Positions 54,378-63,202 of a stretch of 64,000 nt of DNA are shown piece by piece; within the stretch, counting starts at the first letter, position 1, and every line of letters starts with the position of its first letter. The notes under the pieces were generated by a model. That model was given only the letters and a program-made list of their open reading frames with translations. It was not told where the DNA came from and did no database searches. This DNA comes from Stanieria sp964562685. GTDB taxonomy: Bacteria; Cyanobacteriota; Cyanobacteriia; Cyanobacteriales; Xenococcaceae. Location of the stretch: the NCBI GenBank assembly GCA_964562685.1, contig CAZLUP010000005.1, positions 1 to 64,000 on the forward strand, given 5' to 3'. Position numbers and translations under genes: made by a program.

Positions 54378-54974
54378 ATTTATACACCTCCTTTAGCTCG
54401 TTTAATCGAACAATTGCAGTTATTACCTGGAGTTGGACCAAAAACTGCTCAAAGATTAGCATTACATCTGATTAAGCGTTCGGAAAAAGAAGTACAAGCG
54501 TTAGCACAAGCTTTAATTGATGCAAAAAAACAAGTAGGCTTGTGTAAAGTCTGTTTTCATTTGTCTGCTGAACCAATTTGTTCAATTTGTAGCAATCAAA
54601 ATCGCGATCGCGATACTATTTGTGTAGTAGCTGATTCTCGTGATGTGATCGCTTTGGAAAAAACCAGAGAATATAAAGGTCAGTATCATGTTTTGGGTGG
54701 CGTAATTTCGCCAATGGATGGAATTGGTCCCGAACAGTTACACATTGAAGCTTTAGTTAGAAGAGTTACTAAAAATCAAGTTAAAGAGCTAATTTTGGCA
54801 ATTAATCCTAGTGTTGAAGGAGAAACCACAACTCTTTATCTTGGTGGATTATTAAAACCGTTTACCAAAGTAACTCGGATTGCTTTTGGTTTACCGATGG
54901 GTGGTGACTTGGAATATGCCGATGAAGTTACTCTCGCTAGGGCATTAGAAGGTAGAAGAGAATTAGATTTTTAA
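54378..54974 (+). CDS. recR: Recombination protein RecR with an apparent ATT start
   Basis: RecR acts with RecF/RecO to load RecA at gaps. The frame contains the full N-terminus (YTPPLARLIEQLQLLPGVGP), a helix-hairpin-helix, the zinc motif CKVCFHLSAEPICSIC and a Toprim domain. No ATG, GTG or TTG lies in frame before 54414, where TTG would cut off 12 conserved residues. Position -1 of YTPP, where other cyanobacteria have Met, is an ATT (54378), with AAAGGA (54363-54368) nine bases before it. I take ATT as the start, giving 198 residues. A point mutation or sequencing error is the alternative. Confidence 0.85.
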   Translation: MYTPPLARLIEQLQLLPGVGPKTAQRLALHLIKRSEKEVQALAQALIDAKKQVGLCKVCFHLSAEPICSICSNQNRDRDTICVVADSRDVIALEKTREYKGQYHVLGGVISPMDGIGPEQLHIEALVRRVTKNQVKELILAINPSVEGETTTLYLGGLLKPFTKVTRIAFGLPMGGDLEYADEVTLARALEGRRELDF

Positions 54975-54979
54975 TAGTG

Positions 54980-55555
54980 AAACGTCTGGTGTGAATTAAA
55001 TTGTAGTAAGTGGATAGAGACTGAAAAGTAAGAACATCAATTCCAAATTGACGGCGTAGAAAAAGTCTTAAAGGTTGCTCTTCTTTTTGCTTCTTCTGTA
55101 TCCTACTATTGGTATTGGTTTGGTGTCGATGACTAAACTGACTGCATCTAATCCTCCTAGTTCCTTAATCCACTCTCTTCTAAGCATCTCCAACATTCGA
55201 CCTAGTTTTCGTAAGCGTCGATTAAACTGACTGCGCTCTAATAGATTGGGAAACCACTGGCCATAATTAGCACGAATAAAGCGGATAAATTGAGTTTCTT
55301 CTGTCCAAGGAAGATAATCCATCACTAATGCTAAAGTTAGTATTTCACTATCACTCATCTCTGGTTTCGCTCCAGGTAATTTACCTTTCAGAGTTTTTTC
55401 TTGTTGTTGATACCAGTCATCTACCAGAACAAAAATTATGACTAATAGGCTCTCAAAGTCTATGCTATTCATGAGGAAAGATTTTTAGATGGACAGCTTG
55501 ATAATTTTCATCTTCTGTCTTTTCCTCACTTTTTCCTAATTCACACCAGACGTTT
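54980..55555 (-). mobile_element. Internally deleted IS982-family element
   Basis: A 19-base perfect inverted repeat bounds it: AAACGTCTGGTGTGAATTA at 54980-54998 and its complement at 55537-55555. Inside, on the minus strand, the first 130 or so codons of an IS982-type transposase are followed out of frame by its last codons (LRRQFGIDVLTFQSLSTYY, then NLIHTRRF read from the left end). The middle, with most of the DDE core, is gone. No target duplication is evident. The left end begins 6 bases behind the recR stop. Confidence 0.85.
55068..55472 (-). pseudogene. Truncated IS982-family transposase
   Basis: A 134-residue open frame covering the N-terminal part of an IS982 transposase: PEMSDSEILTLALVMDYLPW, ANYGQWFPNLLERSQFNRRL and SLVIDTKPIPIVGYRRSKK, which contains the first catalytic Asp. 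Full proteins have about 270-300 residues. The frame ends with a short foreign tail after the deletion junction near 55068-55080, so the protein cannot catalyse transposition. It could at most be moved by a full-length relative elsewhere in the genome. Confidence 0.88.
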
Positions 55556-55652
55556 ACAAAATAGAAACGGAGATTTAGATTAACACACAGCCAAGCGATA
55601 CATAATTCGGTTAAAATCACATAGAAATATTGTTTATCCGTAAAAAAAAGTT

Positions 55653-56930
55653 ATGGTAGCAGCCGTTACTCAGACTAATTATGAAGTAAAAGATCTTGCT
55701 CTTGCACCACAAGGTAAGCAAAGAATCGAATGGGCAGCAAGAGAAATGCCTGTAATTAAACAAATTAGAGAGCGTTTTGCCCAAGAAAAACCTTTGGCAG
55801 GAATTCGTCTAGTTGCTTGTTGTCACGTTACTACAGAAACAGCTAATCTAGCGATTACCCTTCAAGCTGGTGGTGCAGATGCACTATTAATTGCGAGTAA
55901 CCCTCTTTCGACTCAAGATGATGTGGCTGCTTGCCTAGTCGCCGAATATGGTATTCCTGTCTATGCGATTAAAGGCGAAGATAACAAAACTTATCATCGT
56001 CACGTTCAAATCGCTTTAGATCATAAACCCAATGTCATTATTGATGATGGTAGTGACGTGGTTGCTACTTTAATTCAAGAAAGACAGAATCAACTGAGTG
56101 ATATTATCGGTACTACAGAAGAAACTACTACTGGTATTGTTCGCTTACAAGCAATGTTCAAAGATGGGGTACTTACCTTCCCTGCGATGAACGTTAATGA
56201 TGCTGAAACCAAACATTTCTTTGACAACCGTTATGGTACTGGACAATCTACCTTAGATGGTATTATTCGTGCTACTAATGTTTTGTTAGCTGGTAAAACC
56301 GTAGTTGTAGCTGGTTATGGTTGGTGTGGTAAAGGTGTGGCAATGCGCGCCAGAGGTTTAGGTTCAAGCGTAATTGTTACCGAAATCAATCCTGTTAGGG
56401 CAATTGAAGCAGCAATGGATGGTTTCCGTGTGATGCCCATGAGTGAAGCTGCCTCTCAAGGAGATTTATTTGTTACTGTTACTGGTAACAAGCACGTCAT
56501 TCGTCCTGAACATTTTGAAGCAATGAAAGATGGGGCGATGGTATGTAATTCTGGTCACTTTGATATCGAAATTGACCTCAAATCTTTAGGTGCTAAAGCT
56601 ACTGAAGTTAAAGAAGTCCGCAACTTTACTCAACAATATCAAATGCCCAACGGCAAATCAATTGTAGTTTTGGGCGAAGGAAGACTAGTTAATTTAGCTG
56701 CTGCGGAAGGACATCCTAGTGCAGTAATGGATATGAGTTTTGCTAACCAAGCTTTAGCTTGCGAATATTTAGTTAAAAATAAAGGTAGTTTACAACCTGG
56801 TTTACATTCTATTCCTACTGAAGTTGACCAAGAAATTGCTGCCCTAAAACTAGCAGCGATGGGAATTAAGATTGATACTCTTACCTCTGAACAAATTGAA
56901 TACATTAACTCTTGGACAGTAGGAACATAA
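55653..56930 (+). CDS. ahcY: Adenosylhomocysteinase
   Basis: AhcY splits S-adenosylhomocysteine into adenosine and homocysteine, removing the product inhibitor of methyltransferases. The 425-residue protein has the substrate motif HVTTETANLAITLQAGGADA near residue 58, DDGSDVVATLIQERQN, and the NAD-binding loop VVVAGYGWCGKGVAMRARGLG near residue 220, then VTGNKHVI and NSGHFDIEID. Length fits the short bacterial/cyanobacterial form. It stands alone, with the IS982 remnant 97 bases upstream and a terminator behind. No SAH-type riboswitch was recognised in the short leader. Confidence 0.96.
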   Translation: MVAAVTQTNYEVKDLALAPQGKQRIEWAAREMPVIKQIRERFAQEKPLAGIRLVACCHVTTETANLAITLQAGGADALLIASNPLSTQDDVAACLVAEYGIPVYAIKGEDNKTYHRHVQIALDHKPNVIIDDGSDVVATLIQERQNQLSDIIGTTEETTTGIVRLQAMFKDGVLTFPAMNVNDAETKHFFDNRYGTGQSTLDGIIRATNVLLAGKTVVVAGYGWCGKGVAMRARGLGSSVIVTEINPVRAIEAAMDGFRVMPMSEAASQGDLFVTVTGNKHVIRPEHFEAMKDGAMVCNSGHFDIEIDLKSLGAKATEVKEVRNFTQQYQMPNGKSIVVLGEGRLVNLAAAEGHPSAVMDMSFANQALACEYLVKNKGSLQPGLHSIPTEVDQEIAALKLAAMGIKIDTLTSEQIEYINSWTVGT

Positions 56931-56944
56931 TCTAATCAATAATC

Positions 56945-56969
56945 AAGGTGGGCTATTGTCCACCTTTTT
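56945..56969 (+). terminator. Intrinsic terminator after ahcY
   Basis: AAGGTGG (56945-56951) pairs with CCACCTT (56960-56966), followed by a short T run. Confidence 0.8.
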
Positions 56970-57085
56970 ATTATTTTTTTCTAAAGTTAAGCCTTAATTA
57001 ATTGTGAGTATTTTGCTTTCAAATTGAATCGTGTATATTTGAAACGATTTACTTATTTTTTCTGGTTAAGTAACTTAATTTCTAT

Positions 57086-57667
57086 ATGCTCAGACAGGCT
57101 TATCAATGGGTTATTGGTTGGAGTGAAACGCCTTACGGTAATTGGGCGTTATTTATACTTGCTTTTGCTGAGTCTTCTTGTTTTCCTATTCCTCCTGATG
57201 TATTATTAATCGCACTTTCGGTAGGGCAACCTTTAGCAGCTTTTCAATTTGCCCTAATTTGTAGTATTGGTTCTGTACTAGGAGGAGTAGCTGGTTATGC
57301 TATGGGCTTTTTTGCTTTTACTGCCATCGCCCAACCAATTTTACATCTTTATGACCCAGATTTAGCTGTTTTTAATCAAGTTAAAGGACTATATGATACT
57401 TGGGGATTTTGGGGTGTATTAATTGCTGCAATTACACCGATTCCTTATAAAGTATTTACTATTGCTTCTGGTGTCTTTAAATTTAATCTGTTGCAATTTG
57501 TTTTAGCCTCTATCATTGGACGTAGTTTCCGCTTTTTTCTTGTTAGTGGTTTAATTTTTTGGGGCGGAGAATCTTTAAAATTATGGATTGAAAAATATTT
57601 TGATTGGGTAGCTTGGGGTTTTCTGGCTATTCTTATTCTTGGCTTTGCTGTTTTAAAATTCCTGTAA
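57086..57667 (+). CDS. YqaA/DedA-family membrane protein
   Basis: A 193-residue polytopic protein with the VTT/SNARE-associated fold of DedA relatives. It has ETPYGNWALFILAFAESSCFPIPPDVLLIAL near the N-terminus (residues 14-45 as a region), GGVAGYAMGFFAF near residue 70, and the Pro-containing helix-turn TPIPYKVFTIASGVFKFN near residue 118. About five membrane segments. DedA proteins help move undecaprenyl phosphate or phospholipids; the exact role of this subgroup is not settled. It appears to be a single-gene unit. Confidence 0.87.
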   Translation: MLRQAYQWVIGWSETPYGNWALFILAFAESSCFPIPPDVLLIALSVGQPLAAFQFALICSIGSVLGGVAGYAMGFFAFTAIAQPILHLYDPDLAVFNQVKGLYDTWGFWGVLIAAITPIPYKVFTIASGVFKFNLLQFVLASIIGRSFRFFLVSGLIFWGGESLKLWIEKYFDWVAWGFLAILILGFAVLKFL

Positions 57668-57896
57668 CCCAACGATTTGGACATTCATCGATGGAGAGAG
57701 GGAATAGGTAATGGGAAATAGGGAGAAAAGGAGAAAGAGAGAAAGGATCAAGCTAGTATCATTAAATATCGAATCTCCCCTGCACCTGTTGCCCCTTTTC
57801 CCCTCTGCACTTGAAGCACCCTCTGCCTTTCAAACTGATAACTAATGTACAGACGTAGCACCGCGTAGTCTCTACCAATAACTGATAACTGAAATA
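57668..57896. repeat. Intergenic filler of repeated short motifs
   Basis: Purine-rich then pyrimidine-rich stretches (GGGAAATAGGGAGAAAAGGA, later CCCCTTTTCCCC) are followed by AGACGTAGCACCGCGTAGTC and two copies of ATAACTGATAACT. Such fillers recur between genes in many cyanobacteria. No gene is seen. Confidence 0.45.
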
Positions 57897-58520
57897 ATGG
57901 CTAAACTTTCTTTAGAACTCAATCGATATTTTTTTGAAGAGGAAAGATCTTCACAAGTAACTCTAGCTGAACTTTTGGATTTAGCTGGAGAACGAATATT
58001 TGGATTTTTGCTAGTAATTTTATCTTTTCCCTCTGCTTTACCAATACCTGCTCCTGGTTACTCAATACCATTTGGTATTTTGATGTTTATCTTAGCTATT
58101 CAACTTATCGGCGGTCGTCAACGTCCTTGGTTACCAGCTAAGATGATGAAAGGAGCGATGAAACTTGAAACAGTGCAAGGAGTACTTCAAAAAGGAATTC
58201 CTTGGTTACAAAAAATTGAAGCTTTAAGTAAGCCTCGTCTTAGTTATATTTGTACTGGTCTTACTGGTAGAATTATTATGGGAATTGCGATCGCTTTAAT
58301 GTCAATTTCTATGATGATTCCGATCCCAGGTACTAATACTCTACCAGCTATGGGAATATGGGTAACTGGTTTTGGTTTGATGGAAGATGATGGTGTAATT
58401 TGCTTGGCTGGTTTGTTGCTCTCTGCTGTGGCTGGAACTTTATCTACTTCGATTATTATTGCTGTTATTTGGGGTGGTTCTAGTCTTTTGGATGTAATGA
58501 AAGGTTGGTTGGGTAGTTAG
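57897..58520 (+). CDS. Exopolysaccharide synthesis ExoD-family protein
   Basis: A 207-residue membrane protein of the ExoD family (PF06055), with the conserved cytosolic N-terminus (VTLAELLDLAGERIFGFLLV), the Pro-rich loop SALPIPAPGYSIPFGILMF and the IPIPGTNTLPAMGIWVTGFGLMEDDG region (residues 140-167). It has about four to five membrane segments. ExoD was linked to exopolysaccharide production in rhizobia, but its biochemical function is unknown. A long hairpin repeat follows its stop. Confidence 0.87.
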   Translation: MAKLSLELNRYFFEEERSSQVTLAELLDLAGERIFGFLLVILSFPSALPIPAPGYSIPFGILMFILAIQLIGGRQRPWLPAKMMKGAMKLETVQGVLQKGIPWLQKIEALSKPRLSYICTGLTGRIIMGIAIALMSISMMIPIPGTNTLPAMGIWVTGFGLMEDDGVICLAGLLLSAVAGTLSTSIIIAVIWGGSSLLDVMKGWLGS

Positions 58521-59077
58521 TAGCAGAAGGCAACATTTGTAGAGATGTAAAATTTTGCACCTCTACAAGAGGCTACTAATTTAAATCGCTCTCTTAGGTA
58601 AGAAAAATAATTAAATAAAAAGCTAAAAACACAAAAAAGAAAATTAGCTATTAAATTATTAATTATTGATAATTATTTTGAGTACAAATACCAGTTTAAC
58701 TCTCCAAGTCAACTCATGATCAAAGGTAAAAGGATATTGTGAAGAGTTAAGAATTGCATGATAATCTTTACAACTATTTATTAGACTAGCCAAATGTTCT
58801 TAAATGCTCAATAGCAGTTCTTGAAGTTAGTAGGATATTTTAATTTAGTCTGTAGAACACGCAACATTAGTCAAGGAAAATTTGGTATTTTGTCTGGATT
58901 AACTGTTTGAGTTTAACTGGATTTACTGTTATTTGTTATTAGTGGGGTTAAATTTTGACAGACTTATTTATCATGAAAATTTTTCTATCGGTAACAAAGG
59001 ACTAATAAGTATTTAAATATTCTATTAAAACAAGGATTGCCTCAAATTAAGACTATCTTAGATAGTAGGGGCTTATT
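58521..59077. other. Long gap before the phytochrome gene, with a hairpin repeat at its start
   Basis: TTGTAGAG (58537-58544) pairs with CTCTACAA (58561-58568), and the pairing goes on inside (ATGTAAAATTTTGCAC, one mismatch). It is a long hairpin of a cyanobacterial repeat type and may end the ExoD transcript. The other 500 bases are AT-rich, with no gene seen. They should contain the cph1 promoter. Confidence 0.5.
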
Positions 59078-61360
59078 ATGACAGCAATTAATTTGGATAC
59101 AAAATCAAAAGATTTAATTAAATTGGATCAAGAACCAATTCATATTATTAATCAAATTCAGCCTTATGGAGTACTTTTGGTTCTTTCCGAACCTGATTTA
59201 GAAATTATCCAAGTTAGTCAGAATATTTCTACTATTTTTAATAGTGATGCTCACAAAGTTGTGGGACAAAAGCTTGAAGAAATTTTAGATTCTTTTCAAG
59301 TAGAACAACTAAAAGCTAATTTATCGGCAGGAAATTTAGATTTTATCAATCCTACGAAAGTTTGGGCAAGAACTAAAGGAGATGATTTTGTAGTTTTTGA
59401 TGCGGTTTTTCATCGTAATAGCGATAATTTATTAATCTTAGAATTAGAACCAGCCCTTGCTCAAGAAAATATTCCTTTTTTGAGTTTTTATCATTTAGCT
59501 AGAGCTTCAATTTTTCAATTAGAAAAAACCACTAATCTCCACGATTTTTGTCAAATCATTGTCAGAGAAGTTCGCAAAGTAACGGGATTTGATCGCGTCA
59601 TGTTGTACAAATTTGACGAAGACGATCACGGCAGTGTTATTGCTGAAGAGAAACGAAGCGATCTAGAGTCTTATTTAGGTTTACACTATCCCGAGTCCGA
59701 TATTCCGCGACCAGCTAGAAAATTGTTTAGTTCTAATTGGATTCGCTTAATTCCTGATGCTCATGCCCAACCAGTGGAAATGGTTCCAGCGATTAATCCG
59801 ATTAGCGATCGCCCGTTAGATTTAACTCATTCAATTCTCCGCAGTGCTTTTCCTTGTCATTTGGAATATCTTCATAACATGGGAGTTGGGGCTTCTTTAA
59901 CTATATCCTTGATCAAAGACCAAAAATTATGGGGTCTAATTGCTTGTCATCATCAAACTCCTAAATACGTCCCCTATGAATTACGGAAAGCTTGCGAATT
60001 TCTCGGCAGAGTAATTTTTTCAGAAATTTCTACCAAAGAAGAAACTGAAGACTATGACTATCGGATGAAACTCGCTTATATTCATTCAAAATTGATGGAT
60101 TATGTAGCTGAATCTGATAATTTCGTCGATGGTTTGGTTAAAGGCGATCCCAATTTACTCGATCTTACCAATGCTCAAGGAGCAGCTATTTGTGAGAGTG
60201 GTAACTGGACGCTGATTGGCAAAACACCTTCTGAAGAAGACCTAAATTATTTAGTACAATGGCTCAGAAATAATATTCAAGAAGAAATCTTTTGTACTGA
60301 TTCTCTCGCACGTCTGTACGCTGATGCTGATAAATACAAAGATGTTGCTAGTGGTTTACTGGCAATTCCTATTTCTCAACGTAACTATGTTTTATGGTTT
60401 CGACCAGAAGTAATTCAAACAGTTAATTGGGGAGGCGATCCCAATCAAGCTTACGAAACTAAACACACCGATGGCAAAGTGAAACTTTCACCACGGAAAT
60501 CCTTTGAATTATGGAAAGAAACTGTCCGGCTCAAATCCTTACCCTGGAAATCAGTAGAAATTACCGCTGCTTTAGAATTAAGAAAAGCGATCGTTAATAT
60601 CATTCTTCGTCAGGCAGATGAATTAGCACAACTCGCCAAAGATTTAGAACGTTCTAACGCAGAACTAAAACGCTTTGCTTATGTTGCTTCCCACGATCTC
60701 CAAGAACCATTAAATCACGTTTCTAATTATGTCCAACTCCTAGAGATGCGCTACGGCGAAAATTTGGACGAAGATGCCAAAGAATTTATTGGTTTTGCTG
60801 TGGAAGGAGTAAGCTTGATGCAAACTCTGATCGATGATGTTTTGGCATACTCCAAAGTTGACTTACAAGGAATTGAATTTACCCTAACTGACGTTAATCT
60901 CGCTTTAGAACAAGCTCTCACCAACTTACAAAGAAGAATTAAGCAAAACAATGCGGTAATTACTCGCGAACCTCTACCAACGGTGATGGCTGATGGAATG
61001 CAGTTAATGCAACTATTTCAAAACCTGATTGGTAATGCGATCAAATTCCGCAGTCAAGAATCTCCCAGAATTCATATTGGCGCAGAAAGACTAGAAGATG
61101 CTTGGTTATTTTCCGTTACCGATAATGGAATTGGCATCGATCCCCAATTTCATGATCGCATCTTTGTAATTTTTCAAAGACTTCATACCAGAGATGAATA
61201 CCCAGGTACAGGTATGGGTTTAGCTATTTGTAAAAAAATAGTGGAATGTCATCGCGGAAACATCTGGGTAGAATCAGAATTAGGTAAAGGAGCGACATTT
61301 TACTTTACCATTCCCGTAGGAGGACGCGATCGTGACCGTAGAAGTGGACGAAAACTGTAA
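59078..61360 (+). CDS. cph1: Cph1-type phytochrome histidine kinase
   Basis: A 760-residue red/far-red photoreceptor kinase. A PAS domain (EPIHIINQIQPYGVLLVL) lacks the N-terminal Cys of bacteriophytochromes. The GAF domain has YPESDIPRPARKLF and the bilin Cys in SAFPCHLEYLHNMGV at C260, matching Cys259 of Synechocystis Cph1, so phycocyanobilin is the likely chromophore. The PHY domain has the tongue motif SPRKSFELW (near residue 470). The kinase core has the His in YVASHDLQEPL (H539) and ATP-binding motifs NLIGNAIKF and GTGMGLAICKKIVE. It is followed by an overlapping rcp1. Confidence 0.94.
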   Translation: MTAINLDTKSKDLIKLDQEPIHIINQIQPYGVLLVLSEPDLEIIQVSQNISTIFNSDAHKVVGQKLEEILDSFQVEQLKANLSAGNLDFINPTKVWARTKGDDFVVFDAVFHRNSDNLLILELEPALAQENIPFLSFYHLARASIFQLEKTTNLHDFCQIIVREVRKVTGFDRVMLYKFDEDDHGSVIAEEKRSDLESYLGLHYPESDIPRPARKLFSSNWIRLIPDAHAQPVEMVPAINPISDRPLDLTHSILRSAFPCHLEYLHNMGVGASLTISLIKDQKLWGLIACHHQTPKYVPYELRKACEFLGRVIFSEISTKEETEDYDYRMKLAYIHSKLMDYVAESDNFVDGLVKGDPNLLDLTNAQGAAICESGNWTLIGKTPSEEDLNYLVQWLRNNIQEEIFCTDSLARLYADADKYKDVASGLLAIPISQRNYVLWFRPEVIQTVNWGGDPNQAYETKHTDGKVKLSPRKSFELWKETVRLKSLPWKSVEITAALELRKAIVNIILRQADELAQLAKDLERSNAELKRFAYVASHDLQEPLNHVSNYVQLLEMRYGENLDEDAKEFIGFAVEGVSLMQTLIDDVLAYSKVDLQGIEFTLTDVNLALEQALTNLQRRIKQNNAVITREPLPTVMADGMQLMQLFQNLIGNAIKFRSQESPRIHIGAERLEDAWLFSVTDNGIGIDPQFHDRIFVIFQRLHTRDEYPGTGMGLAICKKIVECHRGNIWVESELGKGATFYFTIPVGGRDRDRRSGRKL

Positions 61361-61778
61361 AATTATCTTTTTAGTAGAAGATAATCGGGGCGATATTCGT
61401 TTAATCGAAGAAGCCCTCAAAAATAGTTCCGTACCACATCAAATCATAGCTGTTAGGGATGGGGTCGAAGCAATGGCATATCTACGCCAAGAAGGTGAAT
61501 ATGCTGAGGCTGTTCGTCCCGACCTAATCTTACTCGATCTCAACTTGCCCAAAAAAGATGGTCGAGAAGTTCTAGCTGAGATCAAAACCGATCCCAAATT
61601 AAAGCGAATTCCTGTAGTAGTTTTAACTACTTCTAGAAATGAAGATGATGTGATTCAAAGTTATGACTTGCACGTCAACTGCTACATTACTAAATCGCGT
61701 AATTTAAACGAACTTTTCAAAATTGTTAAAGGAATTGAGGAATTTTGGTTGTCTACCGTAACTCTACCTTCTGAATAA
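61332..61778 (+). CDS. rcp1: Rcp1-type phytochrome response regulator
   Basis: A 148-residue receiver domain: FLVEDNRGDIRLIEEAL at the N-terminus, phosphorylation Asp in LILLDLNLPKKDGREVL (near residue 68), VVVLTTSRNEDDV and ITKSRN with the Lys. It is the usual partner of Cph1. It starts at a GTG within the last 29 bases of cph1, with a strong Shine-Dalgarno (AGGAGG, 61318-61323) eight bases before it, so the two genes are translationally coupled. No output domain is present, so it acts by protein contact. Confidence 0.93.
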   Translation: MTVEVDENCKIIFLVEDNRGDIRLIEEALKNSSVPHQIIAVRDGVEAMAYLRQEGEYAEAVRPDLILLDLNLPKKDGREVLAEIKTDPKLKRIPVVVLTTSRNEDDVIQSYDLHVNCYITKSRNLNELFKIVKGIEEFWLSTVTLPSE

Positions 61779-61848
61779 AAGAGAATTAACCTAGAATAGA
61801 TATGGAAAGCGTCTTGGAATCCAGGAGTAATAGCAAGAGTATAAGCGT

Positions 61849-63009
61849 ATGCCTGGAAATGCAGTAAAAATTTTGTTGGTAGAGGACGACTTAGCAGAAG
61901 CAAGACTGCTTCATGAAGTTCTCAAAAGTTTTGGTCTTAATCAGTTTAATTTAGTTCATGTCAAGCGATTAGGAGAAGCTCTTCAACAATTGAAGCAGAA
62001 TTGTTTTGATGTCATTTTACTTGACTTAACTTTGCCAGATAGTCAAGGATTAGATTCTTTAAAATCAATTATTCACCATGCTCCTAATTTACCAGTAGTA
62101 GTTTTGACCAATACTAATGACGACCAACTAGCGATCGCAGCAGTCAGACAAGGAGCGCAGGATTATTTAGTCAAACGTAATATTAACGTTGAAGGATTAG
62201 TTCGTTCTTTACAATATGCGATCGAACGCAAGCGAGTTGCCGAAATTTTAAGGGAAGAAAATGAAGTTTTAGAGCATCAAATTCGAGAACAAACTGCTCA
62301 ATTGATCAAAGCTCAAAAAATCAATCAATTTAAATCTGATTTTGTAGCGATGTTTTCCCATGATTTTCGTAACCCTTTGACTACGATTATCGCCTCGGCG
62401 GGTTTATTACAACAAAACAAGTATGAATTACCTGAAGAAAAAAAACTGATGCTTTTGCAACACATTCTTTCCGCAGGTAGAAATTTAGCTCAACTTTTAG
62501 AAGAAGCACTATTTATTGGTAAATCAGATTCAGAACAACTACCCTATCAACCTCAAAGTTTAAATTTAGAATTATTTTGCCGTCATCTAATTGAGAAATT
62601 ACAGTTTAATTTAGCTCGACAAAATCAAATTATTTTTACAATTGAAGGAAATTTTCAGGATACAATTTGGGATGAAAATTTATTACAACATATTTTAGGT
62701 AATTTATTAACCAATGCTTTAAAATATTCTCCTAAAAATAGTCTTGTTAAATTTGAAATAATTAATCAGGGAACAACTGCACTGTTTAGAATCGAAGACC
62801 AAGGAATAGGAATTCCTGCCGATGAATTAGAGCATTTGTGTACATCTTTTTATCGTGGTAGTAATGTCCGTCGAATCCCAGGAACGGGTTTAGGTTTAGC
62901 GATTGTTAAACGTTGCGTAGAGGTTCAACAAGGCACAATTGAATTTCAAAGTCAGGAAGGAATCGGCACTGTAGTGACTGTAACTTTACCGTTACTCAAA
63001 AATAACTGA
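61849..63009 (+). CDS. REC-histidine kinase hybrid
   Basis: A 386-residue cytosolic protein with an N-terminal receiver (ILLVEDDLAEARLLHEVL; Asp in VILLDLTLPDSQGL) at 8-125, a coiled coil at 128-160, then HisKA with the His in FVAMFSHDFRNPLT (near residue 168) and HATPase (NLLTNALKYSPKN, IEDQGIGIP, GTGLGLAIVKRCVE). It lies 70 bases behind rcp1, so it probably belongs to the same transcript. It may receive phosphate from the phytochrome or relay a second signal. A triad of phytochrome, Rcp1 and a REC-first kinase is known from other cyanobacteria. Confidence 0.9.
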   Translation: MPGNAVKILLVEDDLAEARLLHEVLKSFGLNQFNLVHVKRLGEALQQLKQNCFDVILLDLTLPDSQGLDSLKSIIHHAPNLPVVVLTNTNDDQLAIAAVRQGAQDYLVKRNINVEGLVRSLQYAIERKRVAEILREENEVLEHQIREQTAQLIKAQKINQFKSDFVAMFSHDFRNPLTTIIASAGLLQQNKYELPEEKKLMLLQHILSAGRNLAQLLEEALFIGKSDSEQLPYQPQSLNLELFCRHLIEKLQFNLARQNQIIFTIEGNFQDTIWDENLLQHILGNLLTNALKYSPKNSLVKFEIINQGTTALFRIEDQGIGIPADELEHLCTSFYRGSNVRRIPGTGLGLAIVKRCVEVQQGTIEFQSQEGIGTVVTVTLPLLKNN

Positions 63010-63202
63010 TAGATTTTATCCTGCAATTTCAGTTTCTAGTAAGCTACATCAAAATTAAACTAGAGCGATTCAGATAAAAATCACAACTTAAATTAGAATA
63101 GTAACGAGCTTGATCTCGAATCAACTGATACAATATCTTTTTATCAATCTCTACAACAGTACCAGTATCGATACCAAGTTAATTACACAAGAGTCTAAAT
63201 TC

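Noticed and set aside
55556..55652. Possible SAH riboswitch before ahcY
   Set aside because: The leader is short and AT-rich and lacks the conserved SAH-riboswitch core.
57024..57209. Open frame of 61 codons before and into the YqaA/DedA gene
   Set aside because: Overlaps the true gene in another frame, and its hydrophobicity is a by-product of the membrane-protein coding sequence and AT-rich gap.
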